Below are positions 8,156-16,686 of a stretch of 64,000 nt of DNA, one piece after another; the first letter of the stretch is position 1; each line of letters begins with the position of its first letter. Below the pieces are notes generated by a model. The model saw only the letters and a list, made by a program, of their open reading frames with translations, did not search any database and was not told where the DNA came from. A program made the position numbers and the translations under genes. Source of the stretch: UBA12191 sp009937185 (GTDB lineage: Bacteria > Planctomycetota > UBA8108 > UBA1146); the NCBI GenBank assembly GCA_938075155.1, contig CALJGL010000010.1:1-64000 (forward strand), in the 5' to 3' direction.

Positions 8156-8962
8156 CTATCGCAGTGAGATGTCGAGTCCTGTTCCTTGTCCTGCCATCTC
8201 AGCACGAATCTGTCTCAGTTGGTACCTCAGTTTCTGGCGTTCTGACTTGGGTTTCCCCATCAATGTCATGAATTGCTGATCATCGAGGATTCCTGAAACA
8301 CCGAGCAAAAAGTCGTCGAAGGGCACAGGGTTCTGGGAGAGTGCCTGATTACTGATAAAAAGGTTCCTGAGTGCTCGAATCGCCTGTTTTTGATCGTGCA
8401 GGATATCCATGTTGTCGACCTGGAGGTAAAGGGCGTCGATCGGGTGATTTTCGTATCTCTCAAAACTGTCGGCGAAGAGTGTAATCGTGAAGACGGAAAT
8501 CAATAAAAGGCTGGCGACACGTTGCATCGGTGAACCGAAAAAACGAGCGAGAACAGGATTTTGAAGCATCGATGAGACTCTTCCCTGAAAGTTCGAAGGT
8601 GGCGGCGACACCTCTGAACAGACTACAGGTTTTAATGTTTTTGAACATGGCTCTTTTGCCTGTGGTTGAGGATATTCCTTCGACCCCACTCCCTTGTGGT
8701 CTGGACTTGTGGGCTCCCCAGCATCTGTCCGGATGACTTTTGTTTTTGTAGGAGGAGCTGCCCAATCCCTGTGGGTGCACAAGTGACTGGGGGCGCATTG
8801 TTGACAACGCCATGCCCCTCGATCCACGACAGAGGAGTTGGTTTGTCGTGCCGAGTGATGGCATGATTCGCAGATCTCCAATTGGCAACTTCCACAAAAG
8901 TGAAACCACTGTGCCGCATTGCTGAATTGAGAAGCGTGAAATTCTTTAACTAAATTATTCAT
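8156..8962 (-). CDS. Membrane protein with N-terminal B-box-like zinc finger
   Basis: 268 residues. The N-terminus carries a cysteine/histidine cluster (Cys23, 26, 31, 34, His35, His36, then Cys53, 56, 62 and His64) in the spacing C-x2-C-x4-C-x2-C-x18-C-x2-C-x5-C, resembling a B-box or double zinc ribbon. A charged, proline-rich linker leads to one hydrophobic segment (ASLLLISVFTITLFA, near 170). The remaining 85 residues are helical and charged, probably on the far side of the membrane. The start ATG 8962 has AGGA about 9 bases upstream. It is first in the operon with a lipoprotein and rlmN. Function is unknown; the domain order suggests a cytoplasmic zinc module tied to an extracytoplasmic sensor or scaffold, which is an inference. 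Confidence 0.6.
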   Translation of the reverse strand: MNNLVKEFHASQFSNAAQWFHFCGSCQLEICESCHHSARQTNSSVVDRGAWRCQQCAPSHLCTHRDWAAPPTKTKVIRTDAGEPTSPDHKGVGSKEYPQPQAKEPCSKTLKPVVCSEVSPPPSNFQGRVSSMLQNPVLARFFGSPMQRVASLLLISVFTITLFADSFERYENHPIDALYLQVDNMDILHDQKQAIRALRNLFISNQALSQNPVPFDDFLLGVSGILDDQQFMTLMGKPKSERQKLRYQLRQIRAEMAGQGTGLDISLR

Positions 8963-8992
8963 ACCGGAGTCCTTCCAAGATCGGTATTTAAT

Positions 8993-9142
8993 ATGAAAAT
9001 CATCTCCTTAGTGATGACGCGTAAAGGTATGGAGAGCATTTATCATGCCAATCAGGAACTACCTCTGAGCCGCTCTCTCGCCTTATTCCGAGAAATGCGT
9101 GCTTTGATCTATGGCAACTTTTTGTGCACTGTTCAGATATGA
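8993..9142 (+). CDS. Possible small protein (49 aa) upstream of dprA
   Basis: ATG 8993 opens a 49-codon frame (MKIISLVMTRKGMESIYH...) ending in TGA that overlaps the ATG of a second small frame. There is no clear ribosome site before it. I do not recognise the sequence. It occupies most of the 310-base gap between divergent genes, which otherwise shows only possible promoter sequence. Chance is a real alternative. Confidence 0.2.
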   Translation: MKIISLVMTRKGMESIYHANQELPLSRSLALFREMRALIYGNFLCTVQI

Positions 9143-9234
9143 ACGAATCCGATTCCGATTGCCCTGAAAATAAAGCCATGCTTTCGGGGGAGTCCTACTT
9201 CGGTCAACTTCAGGAGAAAGGGCATCGCTTATAG
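9139..9234 (+). CDS. Possible small protein (31 aa) coupled to the preceding frame
   Basis: The start overlaps the stop of the preceding frame as ATGA (9139-9142). The product (MNESDSDCPENKAMLSGESY...) is acidic and ends 38 bases before dprA. The overlap is the main support, together with its location on the dprA leader. It could equally be a leader peptide or noise. Confidence 0.2.
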   Translation: MNESDSDCPENKAMLSGESYFGQLQEKGHRL

Positions 9235-9272
9235 AGGTCGCCCAGGCGATTTGTAGATCAAAAGGAGAGTCT

Positions 9273-10190
9273 ATGAGACCTGTGGGTGCATCAGGAGAGA
9301 GCAGAGAAAGCAGAGAAAGCAGAGAGAGCAGAGAGAGTCGAAGCGAAGATTCAGTCATCCTCAAATGTATTCCTAGACCCAAGAGGTGTTCCCCAGCGGA
9401 TCCGGGTTGGCCGAGGGCATGGACTGATCTTGGTGATGCTGAGCCTGAATGTTTGTGGTACTGCGGATCATTTCCGGATGAGGGTGCCCCGGTGCTCTCT
9501 ATTGTGGGATCACGACGAGCGACAACTGAAGGACGGGTTCAGGCGTATGAACTTGCCAAAGAGCTCTCATCGATGGGTGTACGAATTTTGAGTGGGTTAG
9601 CCAGAGGGATTGATGCGGCAGCACTCGAAGGTGCCATCGCAGGGGGGGTTCCTCCAATGGCCATCTTGGGAAACGGTCTGCCGAGTATTTATCCGCGAGA
9701 GAATTCGGATTTGGCTCTTCGTCTCTTGAAGTGCGGAGGACTCTTAGCCAGTGAATGGCCTCCGGGAACCCCTCCTAAAAAGTATCATTTCCCACTTCGT
9801 AATCGTTTGATCAGTGCCTGGAGTCAAGCTGTCGTCGTCATCGAGGCGACAAAGAAATCGGGTTCATTAATCACTGCACATCAAGCTCTCGAACAGGGGC
9901 GTGCTCTCATCGTTTTCCCGGGAAACGTGAATGCTGGACGACATTCTGGCTGCCATGCTTTGATTCAGGAGGGTGCAGAACTGGCAGATGGAGTTGGAGA
10001 TGCCATTCGACTTATTCGGGAAGGGCCGGGAAGCGAGTTCGAAGAGCGAGAACTAGAGAGGCAGATTCAAATGCTGCGCGCTTACGAATCTTCTCCAACT
10101 CTTCCTGATTTACAGCAGATGACCGGTTGGACCGCTTCAAGAGTTCTCCGAGCGTGGTGGCGCTTGCAGAAACTGAAGGGTTCGACCTAG
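9273..10190 (+). CDS. dprA: DNA processing protein DprA
   Basis: The protein loads RecA on single-stranded DNA taken up in natural transformation. The 305-residue chain has the Rossmann-like DprA core: SIVGSRRAT near 75, SGLARGIDAAALEG near 112, ILGNGLPSIYPREN, RNRLISAWSQAVVV and KSGSLITAHQALEQGR, then VFPGN. A C-terminal winged-helix part (LPDLQQMTGWTASRVLRAWWRLQ) follows. The usual N-terminal SAM domain is missing and replaced by a short extension with five ESR tripeptides (residues 9-23) encoded by a 9-base tandem repeat. Start ATG 9273 has a strong AGGAGAG site. No other competence gene is in the window. Confidence 0.9.
   Translation: MRPVGASGESRESRESRESRESRSEDSVILKCIPRPKRCSPADPGWPRAWTDLGDAEPECLWYCGSFPDEGAPVLSIVGSRRATTEGRVQAYELAKELSSMGVRILSGLARGIDAAALEGAIAGGVPPMAILGNGLPSIYPRENSDLALRLLKCGGLLASEWPPGTPPKKYHFPLRNRLISAWSQAVVVIEATKKSGSLITAHQALEQGRALIVFPGNVNAGRHSGCHALIQEGAELADGVGDAIRLIREGPGSEFEERELERQIQMLRAYESSPTLPDLQQMTGWTASRVLRAWWRLQKLKGST
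9297..9341. repeat. In-frame 9-base tandem repeat, x5, in dprA
   Basis: Five copies of GA(G/A)AG(C/T)(A/C)G(A) encode Glu-Ser-Arg five times near the N-terminus of DprA. The unit length is a multiple of three, so gain or loss of copies keeps the frame. Confidence 0.9.
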
Positions 10191-10202
10191 GCCGCTTTCC
10201 TG

Positions 10203-10274
10203 TTCATGGAATTCATCGGCCTTATGAAGCTCATCTATCTTATGAAGCTCATCTCTCTTATGGAGTTTATCGAT
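10203..10274. repeat. Tandem array, 18-base unit x4, next to a stop codon
   Basis: Four 18-base units; the middle two (CTTATGAAGCTCATCTAT and its variant) differ by one base, the outer two are more diverged. The array fills the gap between the convergent dprA and cytochrome genes and ends one base before the stop codon of the latter (10276-10278). Confidence 0.85.
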
Positions 10275-10275
10275 T

Positions 10276-12717
10276 TCACGGACAGGAGGAATTCTGGCAA
10301 TCCAGTCCGTCTGTCGTCGGATCTGTTCCACAAGCGCTGGGATCGGGAAGCGGATCTGCCGAACTGAAGAGAAAGCCGAGAGTTCTGACAGAGTCTGCGA
10401 TGTCGATCAGTCCATCGTCGTTGGAGTCGAGGGCGTCGTCGCATTCGTTGCCGGTCATGCCGGCAAAGAGAACCCCTAACAAGAAGATGGGATCACCGAT
10501 GTCCAGCGTGCCATCGTTATTGCAGTCTCCTCGAATGAAATTAGGAATTTGATATAAGACTAAACGGGTTCCAAAGAGCTCCGGAACGATAGAGTCTCCC
10601 GCAATCGTAGCCACCACATTGGCCACCGGCGGAGCTCCGAGAGAGCCGACGAAACTCACAATTTCTCCGGTGGAAGGAGGGAATGCTGGAAGTACTTCGT
10701 ATTCGACTTGAGCCACGGTGACGACGGGGGAAAAGATAAGTGAAGATTGGAGGGTGAAGTCGAATAGGCAGGCGATAGTGACACCTTCAGTCAGAATACT
10801 GACTTCGAAAAAATCTGGACCATTGCCACCTTCGAGCGCTTCGAGTTCGGGGCCTGCATTCACCGAGAGTCCCGTCAGTAATATCGGATCAAAACCTATG
10901 CCCATGGAAAATCCTCCACATGGAATAGGAGTCCCTGACGTTTGTTCTATTTGAATTTCAGTCGATGCGGAAGAGTTGGAATCTGCAACGATTTGAGGAA
11001 TGCGATATGCGAAGGGAGAAGTTTGCGGAGGAGTAATAGGGACACTGAGGGAGGCTGATTCCATCAGTGCTCCAAAATCAGGGCCCTGAATGTCCGCCAA
11101 TGGCATTCCCAGTCCATCGGTGACCCAACCTTTGGCAGCGATCAAATCTCTGGGGGCTCTGCGATAAATCAACTTCGCTTGAACATCGACCGGTCCGTTT
11201 TGGCCAGTAATGTCGAATCGAGCTTGAATCTCGTCGGTTCCCAATGCGGGTATTCTTTGATCGATGACGATGCTCGTAGCCTCTGTGAAAAGAACTCCTT
11301 CGGACCCTGAAGCGTCTTGGTTGATCTTGGCATACAGTTTTCCTGGTTGTCCTGCGAGGAACCCTTCAGTGGGGTCTCCCGTTCCACCGAGAGAATGAAT
11401 CGTATCTCCAGAAACCTGATTCAAAACAGTGCCGTTGTTGTCGGTTACGATCAATCTGAGAATCATGTTTCGTAGGGTGACGCCTGTCGGGACAGAGTGC
11501 CCAGTTTGATCATTGGTGATAGTCGCATCGACGACCAACTCAGCACCGTCTTGGGCGGCTTGGATATCCAGAGTCACTGCGTTTTCTAAATATGTTGCTG
11601 TTGTTCCCTGAATGTCGTGTGAGTGCACTGTTGAGGGATCTCTGAGGAGCGGCGGAAAGATGGCTTGGCAAGCATCGATAGGGACGGTGGAGGTGGGGGG
11701 CATATGACAATCCACGCAAGTTTGAAAGAGTGCGTGATTAGGGTCTCCGTAAGGTGAGTTTTTCCATTCCGAATAGGTTTCCTGAGCAGGGATGCTCGAG
11801 GCTTCTTCGAAATCATTGTCATGATCGGGGTCGCTGTTGTATTCGTGGCAGACGGCACAAGCCTCTGCTGCCATTTGGGGTTGAAAGCTTCCCCGCATTT
11901 GATTTTCGACGACAAAGTCAGCATCACCTAAGAGGCCAAACATCACCTGTTGAAGAGAACCGTTCGTGTCGGGTCGTTGGACTGTGACGGCTCCGGGTAT
12001 GAATCCCGTTGCATTCAGGTTTGCTGTATCAACGTCAGCAATCTTGTGACATGACTCACAAGAAACTCCTCGCTCCTGTCCTTCAGTTGGAGGACCCGAA
12101 AGAGGAGCCAATGGGGTAAAGGGTTGGGCGATCCAACTTTCAGGTTGGTGACAGGAGGCGCAACTTCCGTCGGGTGCGTCTCCTGCATGAACGGAATCTC
12201 TGGTGTAGACGAATCCTCCCGAGCCACCCGACGTACCTGTCCCATCGTACAAATCGTAGACCCAAGAGTTGAGTCCGGTGTGAGCCATTCTTGAATTATC
12301 CCATTGTGAAAATTGATCCGGATGACAGACGGCACATTGAAAGGGAGTTACGAAGTTATAGTTGGGGTCATTCTCGACTGGAACGGGATCTAGAGAAATC
12401 ACGATATTGTTTTGTGGTGTCGAGATGGTCACCGGACCATTGAAATATGATTTTTGCGCACCAACGATGACCAGGCCTGATCCTGAAACGCCGGGCAATG
12501 AGAAACTTCCATCCAGTGCTGTTTCTGTTCGAGTTAACGTGGCTTGGAGGGTTACCTTTGCGCCCGATATTGGGAGGCCCGTTGAACTGTCGATAACGAT
12601 TCCGCTCACCTGAGCGTTTGCTGTTATTGAGCTGAAAAAAATGAAGCTAGCGACGGTCATGAAGAAGAGAGGTAATTTGGTTTTTGTGGGTTTGAGTCGT
12701 CTCGATATTGCTTCCAT
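10276..12717 (-). CDS. Secreted pentahaem cytochrome c-like protein with carboxypeptidase-regulatory and dockerin domains
   Basis: 813 residues from ATG 12717, which has CAGGAG 8 bases upstream (a GTG at 12726 is an alternative). Domain order: signal peptide (FFMTVASFIFFSSITANAQ); a carboxypeptidase-regulatory-like beta-sandwich (VSGIVIDSSTGLPISGAKVTL); a cytochrome part with five CxxCH haem sites at about 128, 186, 220, 287 and 334; a beta-rich region (about 370-720) including a cohesin-like stretch (EIQIEQTSGTPIPCGGFSMG); and a C-terminal dockerin-type pair of EF-hand-like loops (RGDCNNDGTLDIGDPIFLL and DSNDDGLIDIADSVRTL) followed by a DPTTDGLDC tail. The haem part resembles cytochrome c554/multihaem family proteins that shuttle electrons outside the inner membrane. 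Redox partner unknown. Confidence 0.8.
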   Translation of the reverse strand: MEAISRRLKPTKTKLPLFFMTVASFIFFSSITANAQVSGIVIDSSTGLPISGAKVTLQATLTRTETALDGSFSLPGVSGSGLVIVGAQKSYFNGPVTISTPQNNIVISLDPVPVENDPNYNFVTPFQCAVCHPDQFSQWDNSRMAHTGLNSWVYDLYDGTGTSGGSGGFVYTRDSVHAGDAPDGSCASCHQPESWIAQPFTPLAPLSGPPTEGQERGVSCESCHKIADVDTANLNATGFIPGAVTVQRPDTNGSLQQVMFGLLGDADFVVENQMRGSFQPQMAAEACAVCHEYNSDPDHDNDFEEASSIPAQETYSEWKNSPYGDPNHALFQTCVDCHMPPTSTVPIDACQAIFPPLLRDPSTVHSHDIQGTTATYLENAVTLDIQAAQDGAELVVDATITNDQTGHSVPTGVTLRNMILRLIVTDNNGTVLNQVSGDTIHSLGGTGDPTEGFLAGQPGKLYAKINQDASGSEGVLFTEATSIVIDQRIPALGTDEIQARFDITGQNGPVDVQAKLIYRRAPRDLIAAKGWVTDGLGMPLADIQGPDFGALMESASLSVPITPPQTSPFAYRIPQIVADSNSSASTEIQIEQTSGTPIPCGGFSMGIGFDPILLTGLSVNAGPELEALEGGNGPDFFEVSILTEGVTIACLFDFTLQSSLIFSPVVTVAQVEYEVLPAFPPSTGEIVSFVGSLGAPPVANVVATIAGDSIVPELFGTRLVLYQIPNFIRGDCNNDGTLDIGDPIFLLGVLFAGMTGNECDDALDSNDDGLIDIADSVRTLGFLFSSADPLPDPSACGTDPTTDGLDCQNSSCP

Positions 12718-12990
12718 GGGATGCACTCCTGATCGTCTGGGTTCTATTTTGTTTTGGATTCAGATTCAGTCGGTTTGGCTTGGCCCGATAATGCGAATCG
12801 AATTCACCGTGGTCGTTTGTGATTTCCACACAAACACACTCCATTTGCCCAGAGACCGAGTTGGTCTCCTTGAGGCGGTAATAATAGCCGCCCATGATTT
12901 GCAGTGGAAAGTGTGGAGTAGGTCAGATTTACAAGAAAATCGTAGAATTCTGTAGATGTGGGCTGAATCCATATCTTTGGCAGGAGCTGC

Positions 12991-15900
12991 GTGCGACCGA
13001 AATCGAAGGAGAAGATCCCCGAACAGATTGCGGGTCGTTTCCAACCCTTACGCCTACTGGGCAAAGGGGGAATGGGAGAAGTATGGTTGGCCCACGATCA
13101 AGTCACGGGTGAACAGATTGCGGTGAAGACGATTTCACCAGAACAGGTCCGTTTACCGATCGGTGAGAGACATCGGAGAGAGTTCCGTCAGCTTCATCGA
13201 CTTCAGCACCCATCTATTCTCAAAGTGCATGATTACGGTTGCGATGTTGATTCCGGTTGCCATTGGTTCACCAGTGAGGTCTTACGAGGATCGATGTCGA
13301 CAGACCTCTCCGGTGCTTTAGATCTGAATCGCTGGTGGCAACTATGTGGCGGATTCTTGAGAGCTCTTTCGTTCATGCATAGAAATGATTGGGTTCACGG
13401 AGATATCAAGCCGGATAATGTTCGATTGCGCTCTGTACCCAATGATCAAGTTCTTGATCCTGTGCTTCTCGATTTTGGATTGACCCGCAGAGAAGACCGC
13501 CCAGCAGAAGAAAAAATATTGGGGACTCCTCATGCGATGGCTCCTGAGCAATGGCTGGGAGAGCCTCCTGACCGACGGAGTGATGTCTATTCAACAGGTG
13601 TGATGTTGTACCACTGGTGGACGGGGCAGTTTCCGTTCCATGGAACCGCTATGCCTCTGCTGAGTGGCGCTCACCTGAATCAGGAATGCCCTGATCCCAA
13701 CAGCATTCGTAAAGGATTGCCCTTTGAAATCAGTGAATTGATTTTGAAGATGGTGGCAAAGAGACCGGATGACAGACCCGAAAATGCGGGTGAAGTTCTC
13801 GCACGTCTGTCAGGAATCATCGAGAGCGATGTATCCCTCGCTGGAGACAATATCTGTTCTCTGAAGTCTCAGTTGGAATATGCCGGGGCTGGGAAAGCTC
13901 CGGTCGATGCCTTGGTGAACGGCGTGATCCAGAATCTCAAACTGGGCAAGACTCCGGAATCTATATTCCATATCCATCGATATTCAGAAGATCGACGAAG
14001 GATATTGTCGGACTCGATACGAGAACTTCAATACCGGGGCATTTCAGTCATTCAATTAGAAGCGCATCGAGAAGATCCACTGGAGCAATTGGCCAGCAGA
14101 CTCAGTCCTCAAGCTTCGGAGGCGGTGGTCGTCGTAAGAGATCCCGGAACAGGGAGTCTCGAGTGGAAACGGCTTCTCGAGTTAGACCAGTGGAAAAATA
14201 CCAAGTTGTGTTGGGTTTTGAGTAGTGAGTTGCTTCCAGGTGGATTTTTCGGTGAGTTGAGAACCCGTCCAAATCACATCGTCCTCAATACTGATACGGA
14301 GATGAAGACGACGTTGACCGATTGGTTGGCGACGGCTCTTCCCGGTGGGCAGCTGCCTCAACGATTGATGTCTAGGCTTGAAACCTGGGGTCAGGGAAAA
14401 CCTGGGATGTGGAAGCGAATCTTACTCGGTCGACTTCGTTCTGGTGAGTTGGGGCATGATGGACAACGTTGGACTTGGAAAACTTCTATCTCTCCTCCCG
14501 AGGATCGTTGGCGTCAGCGTGCGAGCAGGGAAGTCACATACTTAAAACTGGATGAGCAAAAGATTCTTCAAGTATTGGCGATTGTGGGTGCACCAGCACC
14601 CATATCTGTCGTTGCTAAATTGGCAGGGATCTCAGCACGCGAATTTCCGGCATTGATCTCGGGTTTGATCTCGCAGCGTTGGTTAAGAATGGGAAGCGAT
14701 CTTTCTTGGAGGGCCGCGTTTCAGGCAGACGGAGTCCTTGCCGCTATGACTGCTGAACAACGTCGGTCATGGCATAGTGTCGCTTCTCGTTTACAAAATC
14801 CGTCCTTCCTCGATACCGCAGTTCATCTTCTCAATGGTGGACACCCTCTGGAGGCGGCGAAGGAACTGGAAGAATTTAGAGATCATCCTGAGCGTTCCAT
14901 GAGTGCTGCTTACGCCACAGTATTGGCCACCGTTATCCCTGCACTGATGCGTTTTCTTCCTGTAACAGAGCATCCCCCTTGGTGGGACCTTCTGGGAAAG
15001 GTCGAGGATTCTTTGGGGCAACATGCTCTCCGTGATCATGCATGGAGAATGTCTGCACGATTTCATCCTGTCGGTAGTTATTCTGCGTTGCGACTGGCTC
15101 GATGGAGAGCACATGTGACTCGTCGAGACGGGAATCCCAAACAGGCCTTAGGTTTTGTCGAAGAAGTCTCTGGAGTCAAAATTGATTTTTCGAACCAGAA
15201 GGTTGTGCACGAAGCCGCTCGTCTGGCAGTGGAGTACTCTCGTATTCAACGTTGTCTCGTTCGTCAGGGGTTGGGTCGACTGAGTGAAACCGATCCCCTC
15301 GAAGACTGGGTTCATCGGTGTTCCGGACCCTATCGATCGACATTGATATTTGAGCAATCTCGAAGAGCTTTATTGAAAGGTTGTCGCCTTCGAGCGAGGG
15401 ATTTAGCTCGTCAGGGTTTGGATTTGCTAGAGGGTCATGAAGTGACGTTGAAGATCGTGGAAGGCCGGTGTCTCTTGGCCAGAGCGATGGGTGATCTTTC
15501 GTCTTTGATCATCTGGAGTAAATTGTTTGCTCATTTAGCGCGTCAAGCGAACCAAGTCGAAGCGGCAACCGCTGCCGAAATCGAAGCGACGGAGACTTTG
15601 CAACAATTAGGTGAAGTCTCAAGTGTTCGTCGAAATATCGTATCACTCGTGAAACAGGCTCGAATCGAATGTCCTGTACAACTCCCAAGAGCTTTGTTGA
15701 TCAATGCACGTGTGCAAGCAGGCTGGGGTTTTATCCGTTCTGCTGCACGAGACATTGAAGAAGCGTTGTCGCTCGAAGGCCCTGCTGGAATTGTTGCTTG
15801 GGAAGGTAACTTGCTTGTGGCCGCCTCAGAGTGGATTGCGGGAAGACCCCAAACTGCTTTGAAGATATTGGAAGCGGCGCCTCCTGAAATGGCTCCCCAC

Positions 15901-16632
15901 GAACCGGAGAGAATCGATGTTCATGCCAGGCATGCGATTTTGAAAAGTCGTTGTGTCATTTCGCAGGGGGATCCGTCGAGTGCTCTGTTTATTTTGGATT
16001 CGTGCCTGACCAAACTTCGCCTTCGGGGAACGGAGAAGGATCTGATTTCAATTCGAAATGAGCGCATCGTTCTGCTCGAATCTCTCGGGCAAAATTCGAT
16101 GGCTCGGATGGAAAAAAAGCGTTTGGGCCAGCATTCCCAAAAGACGTCAGGATTGGATCCTGAGCCTGTCGGATCTCATCGGGCAAGAGAGAATTATCGG
16201 AGATACAAATCTCTGATGTGGAAATCGCATACGTGTGAGGAAAAAGCAAAGCTTCTCGAAGTCGTTGCACTGGATGCCTTGAGATTGAAATCCCAGCCTT
16301 TGTCGCTGCGCCTTCAATTAGATCGTAGTCATGGACTTTCTGCTGAAGAAAGGGAGGCTTTGGCTCGACAGGGCTGGAAACGCGCTGTTCGCTTGGAATC
16401 TAGAGAGGGTAGAGCCCTCGTGCTGATGTTTTGGGCTCAGGCCCGTCGAGACAGCAATGATGTTAAAGGTGCCGACAAATTGGCAAGATCGGCAGAACGG
16501 GAACTCGATCGTTGGCTCTCTAGGGCTCCGGCGGGTTGTTCGCGTAAGGCTCTTGGGGAAATGCTGGGAATCCACTGCCATGCACCCGGACAATATTTGG
16601 GTATAGGTGGTCGAAATACACAGTTGCTTTAG
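12991..16632 (+). CDS. Ser/Thr protein kinase fused to a degenerate STAND-type ATPase and helical repeats
   Basis: 1213 residues. The N-terminal kinase domain (about 16-275) has the glycine loop LLGKGGMGEVWLA (24-29), Lys46, the catalytic loop HGDIKPDN (Asp138; Gly replaces the Arg of HRD), DFG at 161-163 and APE at 184-186, so it should be active. Residues about 310-590 follow the order of the AAA/STAND module usual in such kinases, ending in a winged-helix-like stretch (ILQVLAIVGAPAPISVVAKLAGIS), but no Walker A is present where it is expected (about 324-345). The remaining 600 residues are helical pairs like TPR units. There is no transmembrane segment. Start is GTG 12991 with AGGAG just upstream. 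It is divergent from the cytochrome gene; target unknown. Confidence 0.85.
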   Translation: MRPKSKEKIPEQIAGRFQPLRLLGKGGMGEVWLAHDQVTGEQIAVKTISPEQVRLPIGERHRREFRQLHRLQHPSILKVHDYGCDVDSGCHWFTSEVLRGSMSTDLSGALDLNRWWQLCGGFLRALSFMHRNDWVHGDIKPDNVRLRSVPNDQVLDPVLLDFGLTRREDRPAEEKILGTPHAMAPEQWLGEPPDRRSDVYSTGVMLYHWWTGQFPFHGTAMPLLSGAHLNQECPDPNSIRKGLPFEISELILKMVAKRPDDRPENAGEVLARLSGIIESDVSLAGDNICSLKSQLEYAGAGKAPVDALVNGVIQNLKLGKTPESIFHIHRYSEDRRRILSDSIRELQYRGISVIQLEAHREDPLEQLASRLSPQASEAVVVVRDPGTGSLEWKRLLELDQWKNTKLCWVLSSELLPGGFFGELRTRPNHIVLNTDTEMKTTLTDWLATALPGGQLPQRLMSRLETWGQGKPGMWKRILLGRLRSGELGHDGQRWTWKTSISPPEDRWRQRASREVTYLKLDEQKILQVLAIVGAPAPISVVAKLAGISAREFPALISGLISQRWLRMGSDLSWRAAFQADGVLAAMTAEQRRSWHSVASRLQNPSFLDTAVHLLNGGHPLEAAKELEEFRDHPERSMSAAYATVLATVIPALMRFLPVTEHPPWWDLLGKVEDSLGQHALRDHAWRMSARFHPVGSYSALRLARWRAHVTRRDGNPKQALGFVEEVSGVKIDFSNQKVVHEAARLAVEYSRIQRCLVRQGLGRLSETDPLEDWVHRCSGPYRSTLIFEQSRRALLKGCRLRARDLARQGLDLLEGHEVTLKIVEGRCLLARAMGDLSSLIIWSKLFAHLARQANQVEAATAAEIEATETLQQLGEVSSVRRNIVSLVKQARIECPVQLPRALLINARVQAGWGFIRSAARDIEEALSLEGPAGIVAWEGNLLVAASEWIAGRPQTALKILEAAPPEMAPHEPERIDVHARHAILKSRCVISQGDPSSALFILDSCLTKLRLRGTEKDLISIRNERIVLLESLGQNSMARMEKKRLGQHSQKTSGLDPEPVGSHRARENYRRYKSLMWKSHTCEEKAKLLEVVALDALRLKSQPLSLRLQLDRSHGLSAEEREALARQGWKRAVRLESREGRALVLMFWAQARRDSNDVKGADKLARSAERELDRWLSRAPAGCSRKALGEMLGIHCHAPGQYLGIGGRNTQLL

Positions 16633-16686
16633 AATCTGAGTAACTGGAGTTTAGGACCCTGAAGGTCCTGGGAAAGAGACGATCCC

